Of a stretch of 64,000 bases of DNA, positions 44,600 through 52,927 are shown in pieces (the first letter of the stretch is position 1; each line of letters opens with the position of its first letter). Below the pieces are notes generated by a model, which was not told where the DNA came from, did no database searches, and was given only the letters and a program-made list of their open reading frames with translations. The translations under genes and the position numbers were made by a program. Source of the stretch: Elioraea tepida (lineage in GTDB: Bacteria > Pseudomonadota > Alphaproteobacteria > Acetobacterales > Acetobacteraceae); assembly GCF_019203965.1 (NCBI RefSeq), contig NZ_CP076448.1, forward strand, positions 2,619,001-2,683,000, given 5' to 3'.

Positions 44600-45680
44600 G
44601 CCCCCGCACCCTCGAACTTGGCTCACGGTCACGGAAGCCGGGCTCTTATGCGAGCCGGGTGGCTTCTTCATCGACCCAAGCCGCGCGGTCGATCTGGCGG
44701 TGATCACCCACGGCCACAGCGACCATGCGCGGCCGGGCCACCGGGCCGTGCTCGCCACCCCGGAGACGCTCGCGATCATGACGCGACGCCTTGGTGATGG
44801 ACGAGCTGGGACGAGCCTTCAACCGCTCATCTACGGCGAGACGATCACCGTCAACGGTGTCACGATCATGCTTCGCCCGGCCGGACATGTGCTCGGTTCC
44901 GCCCAAGTGGTGCTGGAGTGGCGCGGCGCGCGAGCAGTGATCAGCGGCGACTACAAGACGCGCCCTGACCCGACCTGCGCTGGCTTCGAGCCGGTCCCGT
45001 GTGACCTCTTCGTTACCGAGGCGACCTTCGGGCTTCCCGTATTCCGCCATCCCGACGCGGCAGGCGAAATCGGCAAGCTGCTCGCTTCGCTGCGCATCTT
45101 CCCGGAGCGGACCCACGTCGTCGGTGCCTACGCGCTCGGCAAGGCGCAGCGGGTGATCGCGCTTCTCCGTGCCGCCGGCTATGACGCGCCCATCTACGTC
45201 CATGGGGCACTCGCGGCGATGAACGAGGTCTATCGGGGCTTTGGCGTTGCGCTGGGTGACCTTCGGCCGGCGACTATCGCCGATCGCAAAGCGCTGAGGG
45301 GAGCGATCGTGCTCGCGCCCCCTGGAGCGATCCAGGACCGCTGGGCCCGCCGGCTTGCCGATCCAGTGGTCTGTCTCGCGTCGGGCTGGATGCGTATTCG
45401 GCAGCGCGCCAAGAGCCGTGGCGTGGAACTGCCGCTCGTGATTTCCGACCATGCTGACTGGGACGAACTCAACGCCACGATCGACGCGGTGGGAGCGCCG
45501 GAGGTGTGGGTGACGCACGGCGCTGAAGAGGCACTGATCCATGCGGCCGGCCTGAGGGGCATTCGCGGGCGCGCGCTCTCTCTCTCCGGACGTGGCGACG
45601 AGGACGAGGCAATCGTCGAGGAGATCCCCGGCACGTCAGCGCCTGACCTGCCCGAGGCTTCTGCCGCAGAGGCCCGATGA
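44598..45680 (+). CDS. Ligase-associated DNA exonuclease (metallo-beta-lactamase fold)
   Basis: The 360-residue beta-lactamase-fold nuclease resembles SNM1/CPSF enzymes. The start MPPHPRTWLTVTEAGLLCEP is followed by VITHGHSDHARPGHR, the HxHxDH metal motif, and RPAGHVLGSAQVVLEW. Later motifs are LPLVISDHADWDEL and VWVTHGAEEALIH. It precedes and overlaps the ligase by 4 bp, forming the rightward half of the repair module. Confidence 0.92.
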   Translation: MPPHPRTWLTVTEAGLLCEPGGFFIDPSRAVDLAVITHGHSDHARPGHRAVLATPETLAIMTRRLGDGRAGTSLQPLIYGETITVNGVTIMLRPAGHVLGSAQVVLEWRGARAVISGDYKTRPDPTCAGFEPVPCDLFVTEATFGLPVFRHPDAAGEIGKLLASLRIFPERTHVVGAYALGKAQRVIALLRAAGYDAPIYVHGALAAMNEVYRGFGVALGDLRPATIADRKALRGAIVLAPPGAIQDRWARRLADPVVCLASGWMRIRQRAKSRGVELPLVISDHADWDELNATIDAVGAPEVWVTHGAEEALIHAAGLRGIRGRALSLSGRGDEDEAIVEEIPGTSAPDLPEASAAEAR

Positions 45681-47254
45681 AGCTCTTCGCCGACCTGCTT
45701 GAACGCCTCGTGCTCAGCCCTGCGCGTACGACAAAGCTTGCCGCGCTGCGCGACTGGATTGCCATCGCCCCCGACCCGGATCGTGGGATCGGCCTTGCGG
45801 CTCTGACGGGCGAGCTCGCCTTCGCCGCCGCCAAGCCAGGGCTCATCCGCGCGCTTGCGGCTGAACGGACGGACCCAGTCCTGTTCGCGCTCTCCTACGA
45901 CTTTGTGGGCGACCTAGCCGAGACAGTTTCGCTCATGTGGCCTTCCCGTGACACCGGAACCGAGGAGCCGCCTTCGCTCTCCGAGGTTGCGGCGACGCTC
46001 GCCTCAGCGCCGAGGAATACGCTTCCGAGCATCGTCGCCGGCTGGCTCGACTCGCTCGATGCGTCCTCGCGCTTTGCGCTCCTGAAACTTATCACTGGGG
46101 GCATGCGCGTTGGCGTCTCGGGGCGCCTGGTGAAAGTGGCGCTTGCCGAACGATACGGGAGGGATGTGTCCGAGATCGAGGAGGCGTGGCCTGCGGTCAC
46201 GCCGCCCTATCTCCCGCTGTTCCGCTGGCTCGAGGGGGATGGGCCGCAGCCGCGGCGAGCCGAGGCCCCAATATTCCGCCCGCCCATGCTCGCCACGCCG
46301 CTCGAAGAGGCTGACCTCGCCGCGCTCGACCCTGCCCGCTACCGGGCCGAGTGGAAGTGGGACGGGATACGGGTTCAGCTCGTTGCGACGCCTGCCGGCG
46401 TGAAGCTCTGGTCGCGCGGCGGAGAGGAGATCGGGCAGGCGTTTCCAGAAATCGTCGCGGCCGCGGAGGGGCTTCACGCGGTTCTCGACGGCGAGCTTCT
46501 CGTGGTGCGCGATGGAGCCGTCGCACCCTTTTCCGATCTGCAGCAGCGCCTCAACCGCAAAGCGCCAAGCGCGAAGCTTCTGCGCGAGCAGCCGGCGCAT
46601 CTGCGGCTCTATGACATGCTGTTCGAGGGGGCGGAGGACATTCGACCGCTCGGCTTCGATCAGCGCCGCGCGCGGCTCGAGGCGTGGTTTGCGCGAACAA
46701 GGGCCCAGCGGATGGATCTCTCACCACTTGTACCGTTCGCCTCATGGGAAGAGCTTGCCGCCCTTCGTGCCGGTGCGCGCGAGGCCGGGATCGAGGGGCT
46801 GATGCTGAAGGAGGCGGAAAGCCCTTATGTCGGAGGCCGACCGAAAGGTCCCTGGCTCAAATGGAAACGGGATCCGCTCGTGATCGACGCAGTCCTGATG
46901 TACGCGCAGCGCGGCCACGGCAAGCGTTCATCCTTCTACAGTGACTATACATTCGGTGTGTGGCGTGGGCAGGAGCTTGTGCCCGTCGGCAAAGCGTATT
47001 CCGGGTTCACGGACCGAGAGCTCGCCTGGCTAGACCGTTGGGTCCGCAACAACACGATCGGACGCTTCGGGCCAGTGCGGGAGGTGGAAAAGGCGCTTGT
47101 GCTCGAGATCGCCTTCGATGCCGCGCAGCGTTCGTCGCGTCACCGCTCCGGTGTGGCGCTCAGGTTTCCGCGTATCAACCGAATCAGAACCGATAAACCA
47201 GCGGCCGAGGCTGATCGACTTGACACGGTGCTTGCCCTGATCGAGCGCGGCTGA
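45677..47254 (+). CDS. ATP-dependent DNA ligase (ligase-associated module)
   Basis: The 525-residue ATP-dependent ligase has an N-terminal alpha-helical DNA-binding domain, then the adenylation domain with catalytic Lys227 in EWKWDGIRVQ. Further nucleotidyl-transferase motifs are VLDGELLVV, EGLMLKEAESPYVGG and PWLKWKRDP, followed by an OB-fold (YSGFTDRELAWLDRWVRNNT). It seals nicks. Bacteria with this module use it in DNA-damage tolerance in addition to NAD-dependent LigA. Confidence 0.95.
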   Translation: MKLFADLLERLVLSPARTTKLAALRDWIAIAPDPDRGIGLAALTGELAFAAAKPGLIRALAAERTDPVLFALSYDFVGDLAETVSLMWPSRDTGTEEPPSLSEVAATLASAPRNTLPSIVAGWLDSLDASSRFALLKLITGGMRVGVSGRLVKVALAERYGRDVSEIEEAWPAVTPPYLPLFRWLEGDGPQPRRAEAPIFRPPMLATPLEEADLAALDPARYRAEWKWDGIRVQLVATPAGVKLWSRGGEEIGQAFPEIVAAAEGLHAVLDGELLVVRDGAVAPFSDLQQRLNRKAPSAKLLREQPAHLRLYDMLFEGAEDIRPLGFDQRRARLEAWFARTRAQRMDLSPLVPFASWEELAALRAGAREAGIEGLMLKEAESPYVGGRPKGPWLKWKRDPLVIDAVLMYAQRGHGKRSSFYSDYTFGVWRGQELVPVGKAYSGFTDRELAWLDRWVRNNTIGRFGPVREVEKALVLEIAFDAAQRSSRHRSGVALRFPRINRIRTDKPAAEADRLDTVLALIERG

Positions 47255-47321
47255 TTGACGAAGACAGCCGCGCGTGGCCCCTTTCCCGCGCAGGTGAACC
47301 GGCAGGGAAGGAAACGCGGTG

Positions 47322-48107
47322 ATGAGCATCATCCCCAACCACGCCAAGGAGCGCATGAAATCTGGCGGGCTCGCTCTTGGCTTGGGCGTGCACCACCTGC
47401 GCACGGCGGCAACCGGAATGATCGCGGAAGCGGCAGGCTTCGACTGGCTGTTCATCGATGCCGAGCACGGCGCCTTTTCCGAGGACCAGGCGACGCAGAT
47501 TGCGCTTGCCGCCCTGCCCACACGCTGCACGCCGATCGTGCGCGTCTGCAAGGGGGCGCTCGACCAGGCGCCACGCCTGCTCGACAACGGTGCGATGGGC
47601 GTTGTGATACCGCATATCGATACACCCGATGAGGCGGCCGCCGTGGTGGATGCCTGCAAATATCCGCCCCTGGGCCATCGAAGCCTTGGCGGGCCACCGG
47701 CTCAGGCGCGTTTCGCCGCGATGCCGCCCGGTGAGCTGATGGCCGCGCTCAACGAGACTCTTATCACGGTCGTGATGATCGAGACTCCGATGGCCATCGA
47801 CCATGCTGAGGCGATCGCTGCTGTGCGCGGCATTGACGTGCTGATGATCGGCACCTCCGATCTGACCGCGGAACTCGGCATCCCGGGCGAGCTTGGCCAC
47901 CCCAAGGTCCAGGCAGCCTATGAGACGGTGATCGGCGCGTGCCGACGACACGGCAAGTTTGCTGGCATGGGAGGCGTCTATGACCAGGAAAACGCAAGCG
48001 CCTACATCGCCATGGGAATACAGTTCATTCTCGGCGGTAGCGACCACTCGCTGCTGATGCCGGCGCTGAGGGCTCGCACGACGTTCCTGCGCGCTCTGAG
48101 AGACTGA
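47322..48107 (+). CDS. HpcH/HpaI-family aldolase
   Basis: The 261-residue TIM-barrel enzyme is of the HpcH/HpaI aldolase/citrate lyase family, which cleaves 2-keto-3-deoxy acids using a divalent metal. Key segments are FDWLFIDAEHGAFSEDQAT (catalytic His), VVIPHIDTPDEAAAVVDACK, TVVMIETPMAIDHAEAIAAV (metal-binding Glu) and MIGTSDLTAELGIPGELGHP (metal-binding Asp). ATG at 47322 is chosen over GTG at 47319, with AGGGAAGGA upstream. The exact substrate is unknown. Confidence 0.88.
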   Translation: MSIIPNHAKERMKSGGLALGLGVHHLRTAATGMIAEAAGFDWLFIDAEHGAFSEDQATQIALAALPTRCTPIVRVCKGALDQAPRLLDNGAMGVVIPHIDTPDEAAAVVDACKYPPLGHRSLGGPPAQARFAAMPPGELMAALNETLITVVMIETPMAIDHAEAIAAVRGIDVLMIGTSDLTAELGIPGELGHPKVQAAYETVIGACRRHGKFAGMGGVYDQENASAYIAMGIQFILGGSDHSLLMPALRARTTFLRALRD

Positions 48108-48128
48108 GCGGCGCGACCAAGTGAGCGC

Positions 48129-48977
48129 TCAATCCGAGAAATAGAGACGCGCCGGATTGTCCCGCAGGATCATCTCGCGCGTTCCGGCATCAGGCACCCA
48201 GTCAAGCAGCAAGTCGAGTTCCTTCGCGTCGTCGGGCTTCGGCTGCAGCTTCGGGTGCGGCCAGTTGGCGCCATAGAGAAGTCGATCGGGCCGGAGCTCG
48301 ACGAGCGCTCGCACGCGCGGCTCGACGTCCTGGTAGGGCCAGCCCGTCGCCGAGGAATAATAGAAGCCTGAGAGCTTGACGTAGACGCGCCCAGTCTCGA
48401 CGAGGCGGAGCAGAGCCTGGAACTGCGGGTGGGTGGCCGAGGCCATCGCGCCCGGCCCGGGCGGGATCCGGCCTAGATGGTCGATCACCACCGGGCAGGG
48501 AATGCCCTCGATCGCTTCCGCCCAGGCGGCGATGTTCGGGCCTGCCGGGTCCTGGAGGATGATGTGCCAGCCAAGCGGTGCAATCCGCTTGGCCAACGGC
48601 TTGATGTCGGCAAGGCTGAGGAACGGCGTGCCGAGAAAGACGCGCAGCGCGCGTGCGCCTTGCGCATGGAGCGCACGAAACCCTGCCTCGGTCTCGTCGG
48701 GGCCTGTCACGACCACGGCGCGGGCGCGGCCGCGCCCAAGCCGTTCGACCGCATCGAGTGTGCAGCGATTGTCGGTGCCGTAGGCAGCGGCCTGGACGAT
48801 GGCGGCACGATCGAAGCCGAGCCGGTCCAGCATGTCGCGGAAGGCCTGCCAGTCATGCGGCGTTTCGCCGAGTTCCTGAAGCACGTAAGGGAAGCGCACG
48901 GGGTCGTAGACATGGCTGTGGCACTCGATTGACCCCTGAGGGCAAACGAGGAGTGGGCGGTGGGGGTCCGGGGTCAT
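48129..48977 (-). CDS. Amidohydrolase-family protein (PDC lactonase-like)
   Basis: The 282-residue TIM-barrel hydrolase is of the amidohydrolase family that includes 2-pyrone-4,6-dicarboxylate lactonase. Segments seen are IECHSHVYDPVRFPYVL (metal or active-site His pair), CPVVIDHLGRIPPGPG, YVKLSGFYYSS and LLYGANWPHPKLQPK with the C-terminal ILRDNPARLYF. It is convergent with the aldolase. The pair could belong to one catabolic route for aromatic or sugar acids, an inference from proximity. Confidence 0.82.
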   Translation of the reverse strand: MTPDPHRPLLVCPQGSIECHSHVYDPVRFPYVLQELGETPHDWQAFRDMLDRLGFDRAAIVQAAAYGTDNRCTLDAVERLGRGRARAVVVTGPDETEAGFRALHAQGARALRVFLGTPFLSLADIKPLAKRIAPLGWHIILQDPAGPNIAAWAEAIEGIPCPVVIDHLGRIPPGPGAMASATHPQFQALLRLVETGRVYVKLSGFYYSSATGWPYQDVEPRVRALVELRPDRLLYGANWPHPKLQPKPDDAKELDLLLDWVPDAGTREMILRDNPARLYFSD

Positions 48978-49084
48978 GCGTCCGCGCTCCGGCAGTCGGT
49001 GTGTATCTGTTCTGGGTCGGGTGACACTCTAGGCTGGGTCTGCGGCCGGGGTGAGGTCCTGAGGCGGCAAGGGGTCTGTCGATT

Positions 49085-49105
49085 TGCACTTGCGAGTCGT
49101 TTGCA
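49085..49105 (+). promoter_or_regulatory. Fur-like 21-bp site 1 upstream of the iron-binding protein gene
   Basis: The 21-mer begins TGCACTTGCGAG and ends TTTGCA, fitting a TGC-N15-GCA layout like alphaproteobacterial Fur boxes. It ends 80 bp before the ATG at 49186. A second site follows at 49119-49139. The two share an 8-bp inverted repeat TTTGCAAC...GTTGCAAA (49100-49107 and 49117-49124, 9 bp apart). Confidence 0.5.
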
Positions 49106-49118
49106 ACTCGACTAGGGT

Positions 49119-49139
49119 TGCAAATGAGAATAGGTCGCA
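49119..49139 (+). promoter_or_regulatory. Fur-like 21-bp site 2 upstream of the iron-binding protein gene
   Basis: The 21-mer begins TGCAAATGAGAAT and ends GTCGCA, close to the known Fur consensus half (AAATGAGAAT). It lies 46-66 bp before the ATG, a typical operator position. Regulation by Fur is inferred. Confidence 0.6.
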
Positions 49140-49185
49140 GGCGAGCGAAGCGGCCGGTCCATTCCCCTCGTTGCAGGAGACACCG

Positions 49186-50289
49186 ATGAAGCGTTCCACC
49201 CCGATCGTCGCCAACATCATCGCCGGTTTCGCCACGCGGCGGTGCCGCCGGCGCGGCGGCAGACGACGCGCGCTCCTCCTTGCAGCCGGCGCGGCGGCGC
49301 TGCTTGCCCCCGCCTTTGCTTTCGGCCAGGAGCGCGTGGTCAATGTCTATTCCTCGCGTCACTACGACACCGATCGCGCGCTCTATGACGGGTTCACGCA
49401 GGCGACCGGGGTGCGCGTGCGGCTCATCGAGGGCGATGCCGACCAGCTGATTGAACGCATCCGGAACGAAGGGCCGAACTCGCCCGCTGACGTCCTGATC
49501 ACCGTCGACGCCGCGCGGCTCGAGCGGGCGCGTGCCGCGAACCTTCTGCAGCCTGTGCGGAGCGAGACGCTCGAGCGGCGCATTCCCGCGCATCTCCGCG
49601 ATCCGGACGGGCACTGGTTCGGGCTGTCGGTGCGCGCACGGGTGATCATGGTGGCGCGCGACTGGACGCCTCCCGTCCCGCTCGCCCGCTACGAGGACCT
49701 CGCCAACCCGGCTCTGAAAGGGACGATCTGCGTTCGAAGTGCCAACCACGTCTACAACATTTCGCTTGCCGGATCGATCCTGGCAGCCAACGGGCCGGCG
49801 GCAACGGAGGCCTGGGCGAAGGGTGTCGTCGCCAACATGGCCCGCCCGCCTCAGGGTGGCGACACGCCACAGATCCAGGCCGTCGCTGCCGGACAGTGCC
49901 GGATCGCCATCGCCAACACCTACTATGTCGGCCGGCTCGCCGCCTCATCGAACGCTGCGGATCGCGAGGTCGCCGGCCGGGTGACGGTGATCTTCCCCAA
50001 TCAGGGGCCAGGTGACCGAGGCACGCATGTGAACGTCTCCGGCGGCGGCGTGGTCCGTACCGCGCCAAACCGCGACGCGGCCGTGGCCTTTCTCGAGTAT
50101 CTGACCTCGGTGCGCGCGCAGGAGATGTTCGCCAACGGGAACTTCGAGTATCCGGTCGTCGACGAGGTCAACATCCACCCGGTGGTCAGCGCGTTCGGCC
50201 GCTTCCGTCAGGACACGCTCAACGCCGTTGCCTACGCAAAGAATGGAGCTGAGGCGCTCGCCATCATGCAGCGGGCCGGGTGGCGCTGA
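49186..50289 (+). CDS. fbpA: Fe(III) ABC-transporter substrate-binding protein
   Basis: The 367-residue periplasmic protein is of the FbpA/FutA group. The start at 49186 has GCAGGAGA before it. A long Arg-rich N-region (CRRRGGRRRALLLAAGAA) precedes a signal peptide ending near AFAFGQE. Mature landmarks are VVNVYSSRHYDTDRALYDGF (iron-binding Tyr/His region), NEGPNSPADVLITVDAARLE, KGTICVRSANHVYNISLAGS and GQCRIAIANTYYVGRLA (Tyr-Tyr iron ligands). It delivers ferric iron to the permease at 52928. No ATPase gene is in the window. Confidence 0.93.
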   Translation: MKRSTPIVANIIAGFATRRCRRRGGRRRALLLAAGAAALLAPAFAFGQERVVNVYSSRHYDTDRALYDGFTQATGVRVRLIEGDADQLIERIRNEGPNSPADVLITVDAARLERARAANLLQPVRSETLERRIPAHLRDPDGHWFGLSVRARVIMVARDWTPPVPLARYEDLANPALKGTICVRSANHVYNISLAGSILAANGPAATEAWAKGVVANMARPPQGGDTPQIQAVAAGQCRIAIANTYYVGRLAASSNAADREVAGRVTVIFPNQGPGDRGTHVNVSGGGVVRTAPNRDAAVAFLEYLTSVRAQEMFANGNFEYPVVDEVNIHPVVSAFGRFRQDTLNAVAYAKNGAEALAIMQRAGWR

Positions 50290-50341
50290 CGCGCGCGTGG
50301 GGGTGTGGCTTTGGTCGCACCCCCTCTTTCCGGGAGAGAGA

Positions 50342-50362
50342 TGCGAATGACTTGCAGTCGCA
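50342..50362 (+). promoter_or_regulatory. Fur-like 21-bp palindrome before the 50.3-kb hypothetical gene
   Basis: The 21-mer begins TGCGAATGACTTG and ends AGTCGCA, with TGCGA/TCGCA outer arms. It has the same TGC-N15-GCA layout as the two sites before fbpA. If it is an operator, the protein must start downstream of it (for example GTG at 50389 or 50395). Confidence 0.45.
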
Positions 50363-50388
50363 AAAATTCGCCCTCGGGCGAGCCCCGC

Positions 50389-50847
50389 GTGGGCGTGCCG
50401 GAGAAAACCTGCGACGAGCTCACGCCGCATCGGCTCGGCCTCAAGGCTCTTTCCCGAGGCGGACAACTCGTGATCGCTGCGGCGCGCGCATGGTCCTCGC
50501 CTCAGGCAATGCCTCTGACGCCGTGTCAGATCCTCGGTGCGGCCGGCGTCAGGCCCTCCGCTTTCGCCGCCTTCGCCGGGCTCCTCGCTCTGCTTGCCAC
50601 GGTCCGGCCCGACGCTCCGCTCTTCCTCGCCCCGGGCGATGACCAGATCGCTCCCCTCGAGCATGACCTGCTCGCGGCTTTGGATGCGCTACAGCAGGGT
50701 GAACCGTGGCGAAGCCAGCGCATTCTCGCCTCCTGGCTTCCGCCAGCCGCGGCGCCGCGCGCGATCGCGCTCATGGCGGTCGCGGCCAAGGGCTTCGCGG
50801 CGGCCGGCCTTGGGATCGCACCGACCGGGTTGGCGACCGTGCACTGA
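50389..50847 (+). CDS. Hypothetical protein between fbpA and the terminator
   Basis: The open frame spans 50305-50847, and the start is uncertain. GTG at 50389 is used because upstream ATGs (50341, 50347) overlap the Fur-like palindrome. The protein is about 152 residues with an N-terminal polar part (CDELTPHRLGLKALSRGGQL) and an alanine-rich helical C-terminus (ALLATVRPDAPLFLAPGDDQ, LLAALDALQQGEPWRSQRIL). I do not recognise a family. It lies in an iron-gene neighbourhood and is followed by a strong terminator. Confidence 0.55.
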   Translation: MGVPEKTCDELTPHRLGLKALSRGGQLVIAAARAWSSPQAMPLTPCQILGAAGVRPSAFAAFAGLLALLATVRPDAPLFLAPGDDQIAPLEHDLLAALDALQQGEPWRSQRILASWLPPAAAPRAIALMAVAAKGFAAAGLGIAPTGLATVH

Positions 50848-50952
50848 GGGCGGTTCGACCGGGATCGGGACAGCTGCGCGCTCCCTTCAGCTGTCCCGCG
50901 ACGCCGGGCGCCGTCGCATCCCTCGCGCCCCAACGCTCCGTTCCTCACCTCG

Positions 50953-50979
50953 GCCCCGCAGGATGCGGGGCTCTTTTTT
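50953..50979 (+). terminator. Rho-independent terminator
   Basis: A perfect 8-bp stem GCCCCGCA / TGCGGGGC with a GGA loop is followed by TCTTTTTT (T-run 50974-50979). It ends rightward transcription from fbpA and the hypothetical gene, about 105 bp after the stop at 50847. It faces the end of the convergent DUF1826 gene. Confidence 0.9.
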
Positions 50980-50993
50980 GCGGTCGCGGCCGA

Positions 50994-51623
50994 TCAGAAG
51001 CGGCCGGGCTCGTCGAGGCAGAGAAGCAGGCGCGGCCGACGGGAATCGGCGGGCGGCGAGCGATGCACCACGCCCTTCCCGCGATTGCCCGGATAGGCCT
51101 CCCCCTTGAAGAGAGCTACGGTGAAGGGCGCGACACGGCGTATGAAGCGAGGGTCAGGAACGATCGCGCGATTGTCGCCTGATCCGAGCGCTGAGCGATC
51201 CACCGCGTGCTCCGGCACCCACTCCGTGCCTTTCCCGACATAGGTCACAAGAAGCCTCAGCCCGACCTGATCGGCATGGAACAGCGGGCAGCCGATCGAG
51301 GCGAGGGCCTCAAGTCGCAGGTGGACCCTGTTCGCGCTGGCAGCGGCGGCGAAGCGCCGTGCCAACATCGCCGCGTCGGCAACGAGGGCAGGGGCAGAAC
51401 TTGGCAGCGCTGCGGTGAGCTCCGCGCCAATCCGGTCCGGCTTCTCCTCTGCCGTGATGGTCAACGGCGCTCTGGCGGCGAGCCGCGCTGCCTCGAGCCG
51501 GATGCGGCGTTGCGGCGGCCGAACCCAGAGGGCGAGAGTGGTGTCTGGCGCGTGGATTGCCGTGAACGCGTCCGGCGTCCCGCGAACGACGGCGAGTGGT
51601 GGGGCTTTGCTGATGCTCGTCAT
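50994..51623 (-). CDS. DUF1826 family protein, probably zinc-responsive
   Basis: The 209-residue protein resembles DUF1826 proteins, which are recurrent neighbours of CobW-type GTPases. It has HLRLEALASIGCPLFHADQV, a His/Cys/Asp cluster that could bind metal, then LRLLVTYVGKGTEWVPEHAV, and the end FTVALFKGEAYPGNRGKGVV, HRSPP. Function is unknown. The start codon at 51623 is only 3 bp from the Zur-like operator and has no visible Shine-Dalgarno, so a leaderless transcript is possible. Confidence 0.8.
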   Translation of the reverse strand: MTSISKAPPLAVVRGTPDAFTAIHAPDTTLALWVRPPQRRIRLEAARLAARAPLTITAEEKPDRIGAELTAALPSSAPALVADAAMLARRFAAAASANRVHLRLEALASIGCPLFHADQVGLRLLVTYVGKGTEWVPEHAVDRSALGSGDNRAIVPDPRFIRRVAPFTVALFKGEAYPGNRGKGVVHRSPPADSRRPRLLLCLDEPGRF

Positions 51624-51626
51624 TTG

Positions 51627-51644
51627 GATATGTTATAGCATATC
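51627..51644. promoter_or_regulatory. Zur-like operator shared by DUF1826 and CobW genes
   Basis: GATATGTTATAGCATATC is an 18-bp near-perfect palindrome resembling the Zur box core (GTTATAntATAAC type). It lies 3 bp from the DUF1826 start and 15 bp from the CobW start, so a bound repressor would block both. The match is by eye. Confidence 0.75.
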
Positions 51645-51659
51645 ATCTCGGAGGCAGCG

Positions 51660-52856
51660 ATGGAAGGAACCCGTCTTCCCGTGACAGTCCTCTCGGGCTT
51701 TCTCGGGGCAGGCAAGACGACACTGCTCAATCACGTGCTTCGCAACCGAGAGGGGCGTCGTGTCGCCGTCATCGTCAACGACATGGCAGAGGTGAACATC
51801 GACGCTGAGCTGATCGGCAACACGGGAGCTCTCTCCCGGACCGAGGAGAAGCTGGTCGAGCTCTCGAACGGCTGCATCTGCTGCACCTTGCGGGAGGATT
51901 TGATGATCGAGGTTCGGAAGCTTGCCTCCGAAGGGCGGTTCGATTCGATCTTGATCGAGAGCACGGGGATTTCCGAGCCGATGCCGGTCGCTGCCACCTT
52001 CGCGTTCCGCGATGCCGAGGGGCGCAGCCTCGCCGACGTTGCGCGTCTGGACACGATGGTCACCGTCGTCGATGCCGCCGCTTTCCTGCGCGACTTCGGT
52101 TCGACCGCGAGCCTCGCGGATCGAGGGCAGGTGGCTGGACAGGATGATCGTCGCATGCTGGTCGACCTGCTCGTCGAGCAGGTGGAGTTCGCCGACGTGA
52201 TCGTCGTCAACAAGGTGGATCTTGTTAGCGAGGCCGAACGCGAGCGGCTCGTCGCTCTCCTCCGCACGTTCAATCCCGGTGCGGAGATCGTCAGTGCTGT
52301 GCATGGCGCAGTCCCGCTCGGGCTCGTGCTTGAGACCGGGCGGTTCGACTTCGCCCGGGCGCAGCGGGCGGCCGGTTGGTCGCAGGCGCTCGCAGGGCAC
52401 CATCTGCCGGAGAGCGAGGAGTTCGGCATCCGAAGCTTCGTTTACCGAGCGCGTCGGCCCTTTCACCCGGCACGCTTTAAGGCGTTCATCGAGGGGCCGC
52501 TGCCTGGCGTGATTCGTGCCAAGGGATTTTTCTGGCTCGCCACGCGCATGCCTTGGGCGGGAACCTGGCAGTTGGCGGGAGCGATCGGGCGGCACGAGGC
52601 CGCCGGCTTCTGGTGGGCTGCCGTCGAGCCCGATCGCTGGCCGGATGACCCTGACTGGCGTGCGGGCATCAAGACGCTCTGGGACAAGCGCTACGGCGAT
52701 CGCCGCCAGGAGCTCGTCTTCATCGGTATCGACATGGATGAGGTGGCGATCCGCGACGCTTTGGACGCTTGTCTCATCGACGAGGCGCTGTTCGCGCGCG
52801 GACCGCGCGCCTGGGCCTCCTTGCCCGATCCTTTCCCTGTGTGGCGGCAGAACTGA
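51660..52856 (+). CDS. CobW/COG0523-family GTPase (ZigA/YciC-like zinc chaperone)
   Basis: The 398-residue G3E GTPase has Walker A ([17 protein letters not shown]), the metal-binding CxCC motif ([12 protein letters not shown]), [12 protein letters not shown] and NKVDL. A C-terminal CobW_C domain is present ([20 protein letters not shown], then [20 protein letters not shown]). These proteins insert or allocate zinc during starvation. GGAGG precedes the ATG. The shared Zur-like box and the DUF1826 partner support a zinc role over cobalamin or nitrile hydratase roles. Confidence 0.92.
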   Translation: MEGTRLPVTVLSGFLGAGKTTLLNHVLRNREGRRVAVIVNDMAEVNIDAELIGNTGALSRTEEKLVELSNGCICCTLREDLMIEVRKLASEGRFDSILIESTGISEPMPVAATFAFRDAEGRSLADVARLDTMVTVVDAAAFLRDFGSTASLADRGQVAGQDDRRMLVDLLVEQVEFADVIVVNKVDLVSEAERERLVALLRTFNPGAEIVSAVHGAVPLGLVLETGRFDFARAQRAAGWSQALAGHHLPESEEFGIRSFVYRARRPFHPARFKAFIEGPLPGVIRAKGFFWLATRMPWAGTWQLAGAIGRHEAAGFWWAAVEPDRWPDDPDWRAGIKTLWDKRYGDRRQELVFIGIDMDEVAIRDALDACLIDEALFARGPRAWASLPDPFPVWRQN

Positions 52857-52927
52857 GCGCCAGAGCGGCTGCTGTATCGATGTTCCCGGCGATGGACGCT
52901 GTTCGTCGTCTGGTCGCCTCGGCGGCG

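Noticed and set aside
41957-47254. The helicase/nuclease/ligase block as a new defence island
   Set aside because: It matches the known ligase-associated DNA-damage-response module (PdeM, Lhr-type helicase, exonuclease, ATP ligase), so it is not novel.
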